In this document: positions 49,435-58,922 of the stretch, piece after piece | How the letters are laid out: the number at the start of each line of letters is the position of its first letter | Numbering within the stretch: the first letter of the stretch is position 1 | Assembly: GCF_016405855.1 (NCBI RefSeq) | Contig: NZ_JAEFCA010000002.1 | Span: 1-64,000, forward strand | Length of the DNA: 64,000 bases | From: Flavobacterium sp. IB48 | GTDB taxonomy: Bacteria > Bacteroidota > Bacteroidia > Flavobacteriales > Flavobacteriaceae | Direction: 5' to 3' | Made by a program: the position numbers and the translations under genes | Notes under the pieces: generated by a model | Seen by the model: the letters and a program-made list of their open reading frames with translations, nothing else | Database searches by the model: none | What the model was told of the DNA's origin: nothing

Positions 49435-51966
49435 TTATTGCTTTAAATCTTGTTTAGGAGCTTCAATTGGTTGTTTTAGAGAAATAATATTCGATAATAA
49501 TCTGTATGCTCCAGAAACCCCTTCTGGCAATTCTCTAAAGAAACTCAAACCTGTGTAAATGTAATAACCTTTTCCGTATGGCGCGACAAGCAAAGCTCCA
49601 TCTTTCGCAGATTCTCCTTTGTCGTGTGATGAAATAATAGGAGTGAAGGCAGGATCATATTCGTTTGGATAATATAGACCTTGTTCTTGTTTCCAGCCTT
49701 GAAAATCTTTTTCAGAGATTTTATTTGGTGTATTTAAAACAGGATGATTAGGTGCCAAGAAAGTGATTTTAGCATTTTCTTCTGTTACACGATCGTTCGA
49801 TAATTTAAGCGGATATGGAGCAATTTTATCTGTTACTAATTTTCCGTTTGTGTTGTATTGAACGATCATATTTTTACCGCTTTTTACAAAATTGAAAAGT
49901 ATATTTTGCTTGTTTGCCAAAGCATTTACGGTATTGTAAGCGCGAATTCCGGTAATTACAGTGCTGAAAGAATCTAATTTTTCAGGTGTAATTTCTTCAG
50001 GTTTTAAGATCGAAACTTTATATCCCATTTGAGTCAAACTCTCAGGAACTTCATCTCCTGCGCCCATAATGTAAGCAATAGCTTCACCAGAAATCTTTAA
50101 ATCAATTCTAATACATTTTGACTCTGCTGGTTTTAAAACCATTTGTTTAGTGATGTGGCTGAATTCTATATTAGTTTGATCTTTATCAAAACGCTTATTG
50201 TCAACAATTGCGACACTTTTTGCGATAACCTCTTCTGGATTAACAGGCGGAGTCACTTCAAAATAAAAGATTTGCTCGTTACCTTTTTTGTCTAAAGTAA
50301 AAGGAATTTCTTTTGGAGAAACAGACCAGCTATTTGGCAATTCTAGTTGTAGATTTCCTTTTACATTATCTTTTCCAGCGCGAACTTTCACTGGAACCAT
50401 TTTACTTTTGGTGTTTCCAAAAATTAAAACTTTTTCAAGAATAGAAGTAGTCACTTCTGGAACGATATCAAGAAAGTTATACATTTCGCCTTTTACGCCG
50501 TCATTGTATTTGTAGACAACAGTGCGCTCAAACGGAATTTCTACATCGTTGATTTTTACATTAAATACAACTTTTGTATCTCTTATAATATCTGGAGTGC
50601 CAATGATTTCTTGATTATAAACAATGTACATTCCAACAGTAGCTTTTTCTTTTAACCAATAAGGCTGTGTGTATTCGATATTGTTTGGAAGCTGTAATTG
50701 CAGATTGATTTTCTGGTCATCGTTGTTTTTTAAAACAATATTTTGAGCTGTTGTTCGGTTGTCTGGAAGTGTAGTAACGCTAATTAATTGCATTTCTGCA
50801 GCGCATCTGTTAATAGCCTCTAGGCTCAATTTAACGGTGCTTCCTGGAGTTGCTTCCTGCTCGTTGGCAACAGCTTCAAGATATAAACCAGAACAAGATG
50901 CAATAATATTTTTTATAGCAGCTAACTTAATAGTTTTCCAATGTAGATCGTCTAGAGTTTGAATCATAGAATACGCTTTAACCAAATCTGGAATACTGGC
51001 TGATGGATTGCTAAAATCGTATTTTGAAATAATTGACGAAATTAAATCTCCAACTGGTTTTCCGTTTTTAACGCGATTCCAGCTTGTATCAATTCCATCA
51101 AATAAACTATCTCGTTCTTTTGGAGTTTCTCCATTAATTAGCTCTAAATATTCTGTTTCTTCACCACGAACGCCTGTACTGCCAAAGCCTTGCGATTGAT
51201 GACGGCTGCGGCTTAAAGCAGCAATTTCTTGATTTGACTTCCCAATTCCAGTGTAGTAAACCCCCGTTTCAATCTTTGTAAATTTTGATTTATTGGCTGC
51301 ATCAAATTTTTCCTGACTTCCGTAAAACCACCAAGATGGATTGAAAAATTGACGTTTTACCTGCCAAGGTTTTGCATATTTTAATTGTTCGGGATAAACT
51401 TTAGGATCGTTTGTTAATTTGAAACTTTCAACGCTTAACATTGCAGAAGAAGTATGATGACCGTGTGTTGTTCCTGGCGAACGATGATCAAATCTATTGA
51501 TGATAATATCAGGCTGAAATTTTCTAATAGTCCAAACCACATCGGCAAGTACTTTGTCTTTATCCCAAATATCTAAGGTTTCTGAAGGATTTTTTGAAAA
51601 ACCAAAATCATTTGCTCTAGAAAAAAATTGTTCTCCGCCATCTATTTTGCGAGCTTCGATCAATTCTTGAGTTCTGATAACGCCAAGTAATTCGCGCAAT
51701 TGCGGGCCAATTAAGTTTTGTCCGCCATCTCCTCTTGTAAGAGATAAATAACCAGTTCGGGCATTCATATCATTGGCTAAATACGAAATCATTCTAGTGT
51801 TTTCGTCATCAGGATGTGCTGCAACATACAAAACAGAACCTAAAAAATTTAATTTTTTGATTTGATTGTAAATTTCAACTGAATTTAGTTTTTGTGGCTG
51901 TTGCGCAAATGAAATTTGAAAACCTATAAAAAATAGAAGAAAGATTTGAGCCTGTACTTTTCGCAT
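49435..51966 (-). CDS. Secreted PIG-L family deacetylase
   Basis: An 843-aa exported protein (signal peptide about 1-21). The PIG-L domain (about 40-300) contains AAHPDDE with His51, Asp54 and Glu55, and a second metal site HGHH at 168-171. So a zinc-dependent N-acetylglucosamine-type deacetylase is likely. The remaining 500 residues are beta domains (NPEEVIAKSVAIVDNKRF...) plus a GATase-like C-terminal segment (YNTVNALANKQNILFNFVKSGKNMIVQYN...). Together with the symporter it suggests deacetylation of an N-acetylated sugar conjugate in the periplasm. Confidence 0.9.
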   Translation of the reverse strand: MRKVQAQIFLLFFIGFQISFAQQPQKLNSVEIYNQIKKLNFLGSVLYVAAHPDDENTRMISYLANDMNARTGYLSLTRGDGGQNLIGPQLRELLGVIRTQELIEARKIDGGEQFFSRANDFGFSKNPSETLDIWDKDKVLADVVWTIRKFQPDIIINRFDHRSPGTTHGHHTSSAMLSVESFKLTNDPKVYPEQLKYAKPWQVKRQFFNPSWWFYGSQEKFDAANKSKFTKIETGVYYTGIGKSNQEIAALSRSRHQSQGFGSTGVRGEETEYLELINGETPKERDSLFDGIDTSWNRVKNGKPVGDLISSIISKYDFSNPSASIPDLVKAYSMIQTLDDLHWKTIKLAAIKNIIASCSGLYLEAVANEQEATPGSTVKLSLEAINRCAAEMQLISVTTLPDNRTTAQNIVLKNNDDQKINLQLQLPNNIEYTQPYWLKEKATVGMYIVYNQEIIGTPDIIRDTKVVFNVKINDVEIPFERTVVYKYNDGVKGEMYNFLDIVPEVTTSILEKVLIFGNTKSKMVPVKVRAGKDNVKGNLQLELPNSWSVSPKEIPFTLDKKGNEQIFYFEVTPPVNPEEVIAKSVAIVDNKRFDKDQTNIEFSHITKQMVLKPAESKCIRIDLKISGEAIAYIMGAGDEVPESLTQMGYKVSILKPEEITPEKLDSFSTVITGIRAYNTVNALANKQNILFNFVKSGKNMIVQYNTNGKLVTDKIAPYPLKLSNDRVTEENAKITFLAPNHPVLNTPNKISEKDFQGWKQEQGLYYPNEYDPAFTPIISSHDKGESAKDGALLVAPYGKGYYIYTGLSFFRELPEGVSGAYRLLSNIISLKQPIEAPKQDLKQ

Positions 51967-51997
51967 ATTCTGGTTAATTGTTTTTTTGAAAGTGCAT

Positions 51998-52005
51998 CAA
52001 AAATA
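51998..52005 (-). promoter_or_regulatory. -7 element TATTTTTG of the PIG-L gene
   Basis: A TAnnTTTG match on the minus strand, 31 nt before the start codon. Confidence 0.5.
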
Positions 52006-52084
52006 CTAATTATTTTATGGAACAGTATTTAAATGAAATGTTAATGATTGATTATTTGATTGATATTTTAAGAAATAAAATAGA

Positions 52085-52115
52085 AAAAGCTGCCAGATTA
52101 TTTCTGACAGCTTTT
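52085..52115 (-). terminator. Terminator of the LVIVD gene
   Basis: A 13-bp stem with one mismatch (52085-52097 with 52103-52115), then a short T tract on the minus strand. Confidence 0.78.
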
Positions 52116-52145
52116 CGAAAATATATATTTGATGCCGTTTACTGC

Positions 52146-53771
52146 TTATTTCAATTTGTTTTCTGTATCAACGTAGTTTCCTGTAATAGTTACGCCAGTA
52201 TTTTTTGTAACTTTACCATAAACTGTAATTGACGATGTGTTGCCAACGAACTCAATTTGAGCGCCACTATTCAATGTCAAATCTCCCCAGATTACAACCG
52301 AACCTTCAACCACTAATTTTGCACCAGAGTTGATAATTAATTGTGTTGGAGTAGATTGTTGGTATTTACCTTGAGATAAACTTCCTCTCATATTGAAAGT
52401 ACCACCACTATTTAAAGTTAAGTTATTAAGAATCGCAATAGAACCACAATGTGTTAAAACAGCTTTAGAGTTAATAATTGCCGAATTAATAGCTGTTGCT
52501 CCTTGGTAGGATTTTATATCATTAGAATTTAAAATCAAATCTTTACCTTGATTATACAAACCGTAAGTTAAACAGCTTGCAAAAGTGGTACTTGGTTTTT
52601 CCATTTTAATAATTTTCAAACCACCTGTTCCGCTTGCAACATAAATATAATCACCACTTGATTTTACATAGTTTGAAGAACCAGCAATTCCTACAGAACC
52701 TAATAAATTAAGTTGTGTTGTAGATTGGTAAACATTAAGACCTAATGCACCATTTGCAACAAAAGCATAACCGTCATTAAAAGAAACTGCATTTGTTACA
52801 TTATCTTCGCCCGCAGTTGTGATTCCGATAGTCTGCAATTTTGATCCACTATTGATGTCGTAGACACCAAGACCATTTGGACCTTCAGAAACAAAAAGTT
52901 TTGTTCCGTCGATATCCATTGTTCTTTTTGCTCCACTTACATCATTAGATGTTGCAAAGCTTTTCTGTAAAGCTAGAGTAGACTGATTGTAAATGTTAAC
53001 ACCTTTAGTTCCGCTTAAAGTAACCACCTTATCGCTTGTTAAGGCAATAGAACGCAAATCTGCCAATGCAGCTTTTCCTGCTATTACTTTTGTAGAACTG
53101 TTTATTTTATACAAACTCCCGTTATCTCCTGTTACTGCAAAATAGTTAGAAGTATTGGCTGCAACATCTGTTGTAACTCTGCTTTCTAAATAATTTGTTT
53201 TTAGTTTATCCGTTAATAATCCTGAACTAAGCTCCATGTTAAACACAATTGCCGGATTTCCCGCAAGCTGAGTATCTTTATCGACATCTTTTGCAGCTCC
53301 GATAATTAAATTTGATCCTGAGAAAGTCAGAGAAGTAATATCAGTATTTGGAATTAAAGCAGAAGTAACCAATTTAGGTTTGTAAGGATCTGAAACATCA
53401 ATAACGTCAATTGCTCCAGAATAAGCATCGCCTCTCATGATATAAGAAACATAAGCATAATTTCCGTTTACAGTAACGTGACTGGCTTGAAGTGTTCTTC
53501 CGATTGCATCAACTGGTGGTTTTACTTCGGCAATTTGAACAAGAGGGAAAGAAGTGTTGGTAGTCTCCGCAGATTTTCCTGTCAAAGCACCATTTTCGAT
53601 CGAAATTACCCCAGAATTAGTTAAGTCAAGTCTTTTGTTTAAAGTAGATTGATCTGAGGTAATAGTAATGTTATTTGACGATTGTCCATCGTTTTTGTTG
53701 TCATTGTTATCGTCACAACCTATTAACAGTGACATTGCTAAAAATGAAAGCAAATAAACATTCTTTTTCAT
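52146..53771 (-). CDS. LVIVD-repeat lipoprotein
   Basis: A 541-aa lipoprotein with lipobox LLIGC (Cys19) and an acidic Asn/Asp-rich linker. It carries several LVIVD-type beta-propeller repeats (IDVIDVSDPYKPKLV, VGIAGSSNYVKSSGDYIYVASGTGGLKII, and similar). A C-terminal region of about 110 residues (LNNLTLNSGGTFNMRGSLSQG..., LVVEGSVVIWGDLTLNSGAQIEF) looks like a short right-handed beta-helix. These proteins are anchored at the outer membrane or surface; function unknown. Confidence 0.82.
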   Translation of the reverse strand: MKKNVYLLSFLAMSLLIGCDDNNDNKNDGQSSNNITITSDQSTLNKRLDLTNSGVISIENGALTGKSAETTNTSFPLVQIAEVKPPVDAIGRTLQASHVTVNGNYAYVSYIMRGDAYSGAIDVIDVSDPYKPKLVTSALIPNTDITSLTFSGSNLIIGAAKDVDKDTQLAGNPAIVFNMELSSGLLTDKLKTNYLESRVTTDVAANTSNYFAVTGDNGSLYKINSSTKVIAGKAALADLRSIALTSDKVVTLSGTKGVNIYNQSTLALQKSFATSNDVSGAKRTMDIDGTKLFVSEGPNGLGVYDINSGSKLQTIGITTAGEDNVTNAVSFNDGYAFVANGALGLNVYQSTTQLNLLGSVGIAGSSNYVKSSGDYIYVASGTGGLKIIKMEKPSTTFASCLTYGLYNQGKDLILNSNDIKSYQGATAINSAIINSKAVLTHCGSIAILNNLTLNSGGTFNMRGSLSQGKYQQSTPTQLIINSGAKLVVEGSVVIWGDLTLNSGAQIEFVGNTSSITVYGKVTKNTGVTITGNYVDTENKLK

Positions 53772-53802
53772 AAATTTCTTTTTTGGATTTTAAAATTCGG
53801 CG

Positions 53803-53810
53803 CAAATATA
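53803..53810 (-). promoter_or_regulatory. -7 element TATATTTG of the LVIVD gene
   Basis: A TAnnTTTG match on the minus strand, 31 nt before the start codon. Confidence 0.5.
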
Positions 53811-53920
53811 TATCATAATTGTATTAATAAAGTGCTTTTTTTGACGAAACTTATTGCAATACAGTTATTTATGTTGAATATACAACATTTTAACAAAAGA
53901 TGCAATTAAACAATTCATAA

Positions 53921-53953
53921 AAAAAGAGAGTATCAAAAAATTGATACTCTCTT
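53921..53953 (-). terminator. Terminator of the His-rich protein gene
   Basis: A perfect 13-bp stem AAGAGAGTATCAA/TTGATACTCTCTT; A-rich on the plus side, giving T residues after the stem on the minus strand. Confidence 0.82.
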
Positions 53954-53977
53954 ATATTGATTGCTAATAATTTAGCA

Positions 53978-54493
53978 TTATCTTCTTCCGTGACCTCTTC
54001 CATGATCATCATGCCCGTGATCGTCATGGTGTCTATCGTGTTTGTCATGCTTATCGTAATGTTTGTAGTCTTTACGATCGTAGTGACGACGATCATTGTA
54101 GCCATATACTGGTCTTGGTTTGTATGGTCTTTGTGGAGCTCCATGATATCCTTTATAGTATTTCACTCTGTGACGGTCGAAATAAGTATAAGGAGTTCTA
54201 CCATGATAATCTGTCAATACTACTTTATAACCTCCATACAAATCATAGTTTCTATATTGTCTTGGCAAGTAACTTGCTCTTACCCATCTTCCTCCTCCGA
54301 AATAGATAAATTGAGACGCACGAACATCGTAATAAGCTTCAATATCTGGAAGATAATAATATTCCATTTCGGTATATCCGACTGGTCCCCAAGCAGGTGG
54401 GTTTCCTATATTCACGTTTATCGATACTTGGGCTTGTGTGGCGTTTGCAACCATTAGAAATAATCCGGCGATTGCTAATTTTATCGTTTTCAT
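53978..54493 (-). CDS. Secreted histidine-rich protein
   Basis: A 171-aa protein with signal peptide (MKTIKLAIAGLFLMVANATQAQ). The central part (25-115) is rich in Tyr and aromatic residues (MEYYYLPDIEAYYDVRASQFIYFGGGRWVRA), a pattern common in small Bacteroidota envelope proteins. The last 45 residues are a His/Asp/Lys/Arg tail with about 14 His in HYDRKDYKHYDKHDKHDRH-type repeats. Binding of divalent metal is plausible. Monocistronic with its own terminator. Confidence 0.72.
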   Translation of the reverse strand: MKTIKLAIAGLFLMVANATQAQVSINVNIGNPPAWGPVGYTEMEYYYLPDIEAYYDVRASQFIYFGGGRWVRASYLPRQYRNYDLYGGYKVVLTDYHGRTPYTYFDRHRVKYYKGYHGAPQRPYKPRPVYGYNDRRHYDRKDYKHYDKHDKHDRHHDDHGHDDHGRGHGRR

Positions 54494-54683
54494 CTTTTGT
54501 TAATTTTATAATGTTAATCTTGAATAGGGATATTCATATACTGTGCCAAAAAATAAAAACAGATGTATTTTGTCGGATAAAAATGCATTTCAACGAGTAA
54601 CCAAAACGTTATAAATACTTTAATTCGTTGGTTTTTAAAGTTTTATTTCATTTTCGAAATTCTTCAAAAAAAAAAAACAAAAA

Positions 54684-56516
54684 TTACTTGTAATTGACAA
54701 CTCTTGGTTTTGCAAGTTCAAAGCTTTGAAGTCCATAATCAGTCGTTTCAAAAGTATTTGTTTTAAAGACATTATCTCCTTGTTGTGGAATACTTGGATA
54801 ATAAGAAAGCGAAAGCTGGAAAGAACTGAAAACCAAATAATCATTACTGATTAATAGTCCGATCGTTAATTTAGAATAAGGCTTGTTTTTGGTCATAGCG
54901 ATTTCAGGACTTCCTAAAACCGCGATTGAATAATTAAAAAATGGATTTAAACGGAAACCTAATAAAGAATGTGGAGAATATGTCTGTGTTTGCAATGACA
55001 GAACAGCTTTGCTTGTTCCGTACAAATAACTATTAAATCCTGCCAAGCCATTTTGCCCGTTAATGTTTAATTGATCTCCAATAATATCGTCTCTATTTAT
55101 TCCAATTACGACTTCCGGATTTACGAATTGTCTAATCTTCCATTTTCCTATGCTATATAACTTAGTAAAATAATTGGATTCAAACAAAAATGAGGTTTGA
55201 TAGGTTTTCGACTGATGAAAGAATGTTCCCGCTTCAAAATTCATGCTCAGAAATCCCAAACGGTAATAATTTCCAAAAGAAAACTGGGCTCCAACATAGG
55301 GTCTCCAAAACGTATTTTTATATTGATATCCAAAAGTGACTCCATATATTCGTCCTATTGGAACGTCTTCAGTTTGTCCATTTCTAAAAATGTAGCTGTC
55401 TTTTATAAATTTTCGCGTATTTAACCCAATTCCGCTAAGAATTAATTTTTCAGAAGAATAAAAATGATTCGGGTCATAAATTTCCGAAGGCGTCTCACTA
55501 TAATTTACATTTAGAAAACGTGCAGTCGTAATTAAATTCGTAATAGCTTTATTTTGGTCTTCGTACATTTTAAAAGCACGACCAACCCAAACATCTTGCG
55601 AAGTATATTTTTTAGGCTGATAGGCAAAAGTAGAATCGGGTGCTTGCAATGTGTCTCTCCTAAAGCTTTCGTCCACATAAAATCCTCCTGCCCATTTAGT
55701 CAAAGGAGAGTAGAAGTCTCTTTCAATATCTATACTTTTAATATAATTATTGTCTAAATCCATATTGTAATGAAGAACTGTTCCTATATAAGTATTTTTA
55801 ATATTTGGGATTGTATAAGTTGCATCGTTGGCAGTTCGACCGTCATCAAAACGGTTGGTAAAACGATATTCTAATTGCTGTCCGCTTCCAAAGAAATCTT
55901 TTTCCTTAAAACCAATCGACATTTGATTACTAGAAATCGAAAATCTCGGAATGGTACTCCAGGAATCTAAAACGCGAATTGTTACATCTACAGAATCTGA
56001 GGCTTGTCCAACACTTTGATTGGAGATTCTAACAGCAGTTACATAGCGTTGCGCACGAATTAAACGTTCAGACTCGAGTACTTTATATGTATTGTAAGGA
56101 GTGTTTTTCTTAAAAAGCAATAAATTATAAATTGCTATTTTTTTCGTTTTTAAATGCATTCTATTACCCATTCTTTCTCCCCAATTTTTAGGCACTTGAT
56201 TCGTATCAGCAACAGAATAGCCAAAAGGATCTAGAGTGATAATATTGATTTTTCTAATGATTTTGCCATCGTAATTGGTTGAATCAATAGGAACGAGCAA
56301 TTCTTCTTTTTTCTTCGGTTTTTTAGATCTAAAGAATAATTTATGCATTGCCTGCGTAAATTTATTTTTCTTAGAATAATTTCTAATTCTAGTGTATATT
56401 TCTGTAGTGTCTTTTTGAGTTTTTGGCTCTTTTTTAGTTTGATCTACCTGCGCATATCCGCTTTGCAAACAAAAGCACAACAAAATAAAAATCAGTATTT
56501 TTTTTTGTAAAGACAT
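54684..56516 (-). CDS. POTRA and beta-barrel outer-membrane protein (BamA/TamA-like)
   Basis: A 610-aa exported protein (signal peptide about 1-22). After a basic region comes IRKINIITLDPFGYSV, the first strand of a POTRA-type domain, then NTYKVLESERLIRAQRYVTAVRI, matching POTRA helix and strand. The second half (about 190-600) is an amphipathic beta-strand series ending in an aromatic strand, as in Omp85-type barrels. It is shorter than BamA (one or two POTRA units), so it is an Omp85-like relative of unknown task rather than BamA itself. Confidence 0.65.
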   Translation of the reverse strand: MSLQKKILIFILLCFCLQSGYAQVDQTKKEPKTQKDTTEIYTRIRNYSKKNKFTQAMHKLFFRSKKPKKKEELLVPIDSTNYDGKIIRKINIITLDPFGYSVADTNQVPKNWGERMGNRMHLKTKKIAIYNLLLFKKNTPYNTYKVLESERLIRAQRYVTAVRISNQSVGQASDSVDVTIRVLDSWSTIPRFSISSNQMSIGFKEKDFFGSGQQLEYRFTNRFDDGRTANDATYTIPNIKNTYIGTVLHYNMDLDNNYIKSIDIERDFYSPLTKWAGGFYVDESFRRDTLQAPDSTFAYQPKKYTSQDVWVGRAFKMYEDQNKAITNLITTARFLNVNYSETPSEIYDPNHFYSSEKLILSGIGLNTRKFIKDSYIFRNGQTEDVPIGRIYGVTFGYQYKNTFWRPYVGAQFSFGNYYRLGFLSMNFEAGTFFHQSKTYQTSFLFESNYFTKLYSIGKWKIRQFVNPEVVIGINRDDIIGDQLNINGQNGLAGFNSYLYGTSKAVLSLQTQTYSPHSLLGFRLNPFFNYSIAVLGSPEIAMTKNKPYSKLTIGLLISNDYLVFSSFQLSLSYYPSIPQQGDNVFKTNTFETTDYGLQSFELAKPRVVNYK

Positions 56517-56594
56517 TCGGTAGTTTTCTTCTAATAGTTTAAAGTTTTATGAATATAGGGAATAAACAAATGCTATGCTAGCATAACGTTCTTT

Positions 56595-57695
56595 TTAATT
56601 TTCTGTTGTAATTTTTCTTTTTCTCCAGACAAATTTCCTCGGAACATGATTTCCCATAAGATATCCCCAAGCAGAAAGCGAGTCAATTCGATCAAAAATA
56701 ATTTTAAGAATTGCTAATAGCGGAATTGCTAAAAACATTCCCGCAATTCCGGCAGCGGCACCTCCAACAATAATTCCCATAATAGAAACAAAAGCATTTA
56801 TTTCTACTTTAGTATTAATAATTAACGGAACAAGCAGATTGTTATCAATAAACTGAACAATAATATTTACAATTAGAATTCCGAGAATTACTGAAATTTC
56901 TCCAGATCCTGTTAACGATGCCAGCACTGTAATAACTCCAGCAATAAAAATTCCGATATAAGGAATCAGATTTAGAATTCCTGTAATCAATCCGAGAAGA
57001 ATGAAATATTTTACGTCAATAATCCATAAACCTAAACCAGTTAATATCGATACCACGATCATTTCTATAATTAAACTTACAATATAATTATTGATAGAAA
57101 CTTTAATCTGAGACAAAATATCCTGCAAAACCGCATGGTTCTCTTGTTTGATTAATTTGGCAAAAAACAATTTAAAATGTTCTTTATAAATTAAAAATAG
57201 AAAGGTGTAGACGATCATAATCGTGCTATCTAAAAGAACATCACTTATGGAAATGATAAATGACCCTAATTTAGCCTGACCTGTTTTAACAGAGTCTTTT
57301 GTAACAGAATCCAAATATTTTTTTTGATCGCCAATGCTTACCTCAAAATTTTCTCTGATAAATTTATGAATTTCAAGAATAAAAGAATTTGCATTTTTCT
57401 TTATCGTCTCAAAATCATTTGCCATATAAGTCGCTTGATAAGAAATGAAGACCAATACCGCCACAATTACAGATATAAAAATAGCGAGGCAAATAATTGC
57501 AGCGAGATGCCTTGGCAATTTAAGTTTTGTGTTAAAAAAAGTAAATATCGGAAGCAGTAAAACGGCAAATAAAAACGCCATTAAAACTGGTGTAAGAATA
57601 TCTTTTCCGATGCAAAAAATAAATGCAAAACAAATTAAGGAAACAAGAATAAAGGAAAGTTTTGCATAAAAGGGTAGTGTTACAGGCCGAGTCAT
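56595..57695 (-). CDS. AI-2E family transporter
   Basis: A 366-aa inner-membrane permease (PerM/TqsA family) with seven to eight spans. Characteristic parts are the N-terminal LTPVLMAFLFAVLLLPIFTFF, the periplasmic helical domain, and the C-terminal ILGILIVNIIVQFIDNNLLVPLIINTKVEINAFVSIMGIIVGG-AAAGIAGMFLAIPLLAILKII block. The family exports autoinducer-2 or exchanges ions; substrate not determined here. Precedes the MscS gene, 101 nt apart. Confidence 0.9.
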   Translation of the reverse strand: MTRPVTLPFYAKLSFILVSLICFAFIFCIGKDILTPVLMAFLFAVLLLPIFTFFNTKLKLPRHLAAIICLAIFISVIVAVLVFISYQATYMANDFETIKKNANSFILEIHKFIRENFEVSIGDQKKYLDSVTKDSVKTGQAKLGSFIISISDVLLDSTIMIVYTFLFLIYKEHFKLFFAKLIKQENHAVLQDILSQIKVSINNYIVSLIIEMIVVSILTGLGLWIIDVKYFILLGLITGILNLIPYIGIFIAGVITVLASLTGSGEISVILGILIVNIIVQFIDNNLLVPLIINTKVEINAFVSIMGIIVGGAAAGIAGMFLAIPLLAILKIIFDRIDSLSAWGYLMGNHVPRKFVWRKRKITTEN

Positions 57696-57796
57696 TTTAA
57701 TTTTATTTAGCTGAATTTATAAAACAAATATTACACTTTATTTGTCTTTTTACGTTCTAGCTTTTCTCGTGCCCGTTATAAAATTCCCATTAGAAT

Positions 57797-58327
57797 TTAG
57801 TCAAAAAACTCGCGTTCTTCATGCTTTGCAGGAATAATTGAAATTCCTTTCTGAAGTAGTAAATTGTTAGGGAAAATTATTTTTTCTCCTTCTTTTGTTT
57901 TTAAGCTTACATGAAAAGTATTAATGTCTTCTATTTCAGCTTCAATCGGAAAATCTTTATCATGAATTTTAATGGTGTCTCCAATCCTAAAAGGAAAAGA
58001 GAAAAACAGAACCATTCCTGAAGTAATATTGCTCAAAATAGACCATTGCGCAAACATGGCCACACCAATTACAGTTGCAATAGAAGAAATCGTAATAAAA
58101 ATATCTTCTGTCTGAACTCCCCAGATTATTATCAAAATGGTTACAAGAAGTATATTCATTAAAATATTAATATACTTAATAACCAAATTGGTACGATGTT
58201 CAAATAATTGGCTTGTAGCCGCAAAACGCCTTATTAGTTTAGCAATTACTATACGCAATACAATCAAAACTCCAATAAGAATGATTGTTGCGATTATTTC
58301 TCGGCTATACTCTTTAAAAGAAAACAT
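57797..58327 (-). CDS. Small mechanosensitive channel (MscS family)
   Basis: A 176-aa minimal MscS-type protein. Two N-terminal spans (about 10-30 and 55-75) precede the pore helix (about 88-115, FAQWSILSNITSGMVLFFSFPFRIGDTIKIHD) and the beta domain with FPIEAEIEDINTFHVSLKTKEGEKIIFPNN. The last C-terminal alpha/beta domain of MscS is absent. It opens under membrane tension to release solutes. Starts 10 nt after the Maf gene stops, so it belongs to that unit. Confidence 0.86.
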   Translation of the reverse strand: MFSFKEYSREIIATIILIGVLIVLRIVIAKLIRRFAATSQLFEHRTNLVIKYINILMNILLVTILIIIWGVQTEDIFITISSIATVIGVAMFAQWSILSNITSGMVLFFSFPFRIGDTIKIHDKDFPIEAEIEDINTFHVSLKTKEGEKIIFPNNLLLQKGISIIPAKHEEREFFD

Positions 58328-58337
58328 AAATAAATTT

Positions 58338-58922
58338 TTAGACTAATTTAGTCAAAAATTCGTAAACTTTGGCTGTCGGAAGCCCCATTACATTGGTATA
58401 AGAGCCTTCTACTTTTGCAACTGCCATAAAACCAAACCATTCCTGAATTCCGTATGCACCAGCTTTATCATAAGGTTTGTAGTTTTCGATATAATATAAA
58501 ATAGCTTCGTCAGACAAATCGTTGAAAGTTACTTTTGTAATATCGTGCAATATAGTAGAAGACTGTGCTGTTTTAAAACAAACAGAAGTGATTACGTCAT
58601 GCGTTGTATTGGACATCGATTTAATCATAGCAAAAGCTTCTTCAGCGCTTTTTGGTTTGCCTAAAGCTTTATTTTGATGCCAAACAATCGTATCGCTTGT
58701 TACCAAAATTTCATTTTCTAGTAATTCGCCTTCAAAAGCATTCGCCTTTAATTCGGCAAGATAATCAGTTATTTCAGCTGCTTTTAATTCTGGCGGATAA
58801 ATTTCCTCGATGTCTTTTAAGCGAATTTCAAAATCAAGATCTAAATCCTTAAAAAATTGCTGTCTGCGAGGCGAACCCGAAGCTAAAATGATTTTATATT
58901 TTTTTAGTTTTTCTTTAAGCAT
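58338..58922 (-). CDS. maf: Maf-like nucleotide pyrophosphatase
   Basis: A 194-aa nucleoside triphosphate pyrophosphatase that removes non-canonical or excess nucleotides. The N-terminal ILASGSPRRQQFF (13-25) is the Maf signature. TSDTIVWHQNKALGKP and the later YDKAGAYGIQEW are the conserved substrate loops of the dTTP/UTP-type branch. It overlaps the upstream prenyltransferase gene by 8 bp. Confidence 0.93.
   Translation of the reverse strand: MLKEKLKKYKIILASGSPRRQQFFKDLDLDFEIRLKDIEEIYPPELKAAEITDYLAELKANAFEGELLENEILVTSDTIVWHQNKALGKPKSAEEAFAMIKSMSNTTHDVITSVCFKTAQSSTILHDITKVTFNDLSDEAILYYIENYKPYDKAGAYGIQEWFGFMAVAKVEGSYTNVMGLPTAKVYEFLTKLV

Noticed and set aside
52017..52232. 71-codon plus-strand frame after the PIG-L gene
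   Set aside because: It crosses a terminator hairpin and the end of the LVIVD gene and has no family match.
53957..54457. 166-codon plus-strand frame opposite the His-rich gene
   Set aside because: Antisense of His/Asp/Tyr-rich codons; the minus-strand frame has a signal peptide and terminator.
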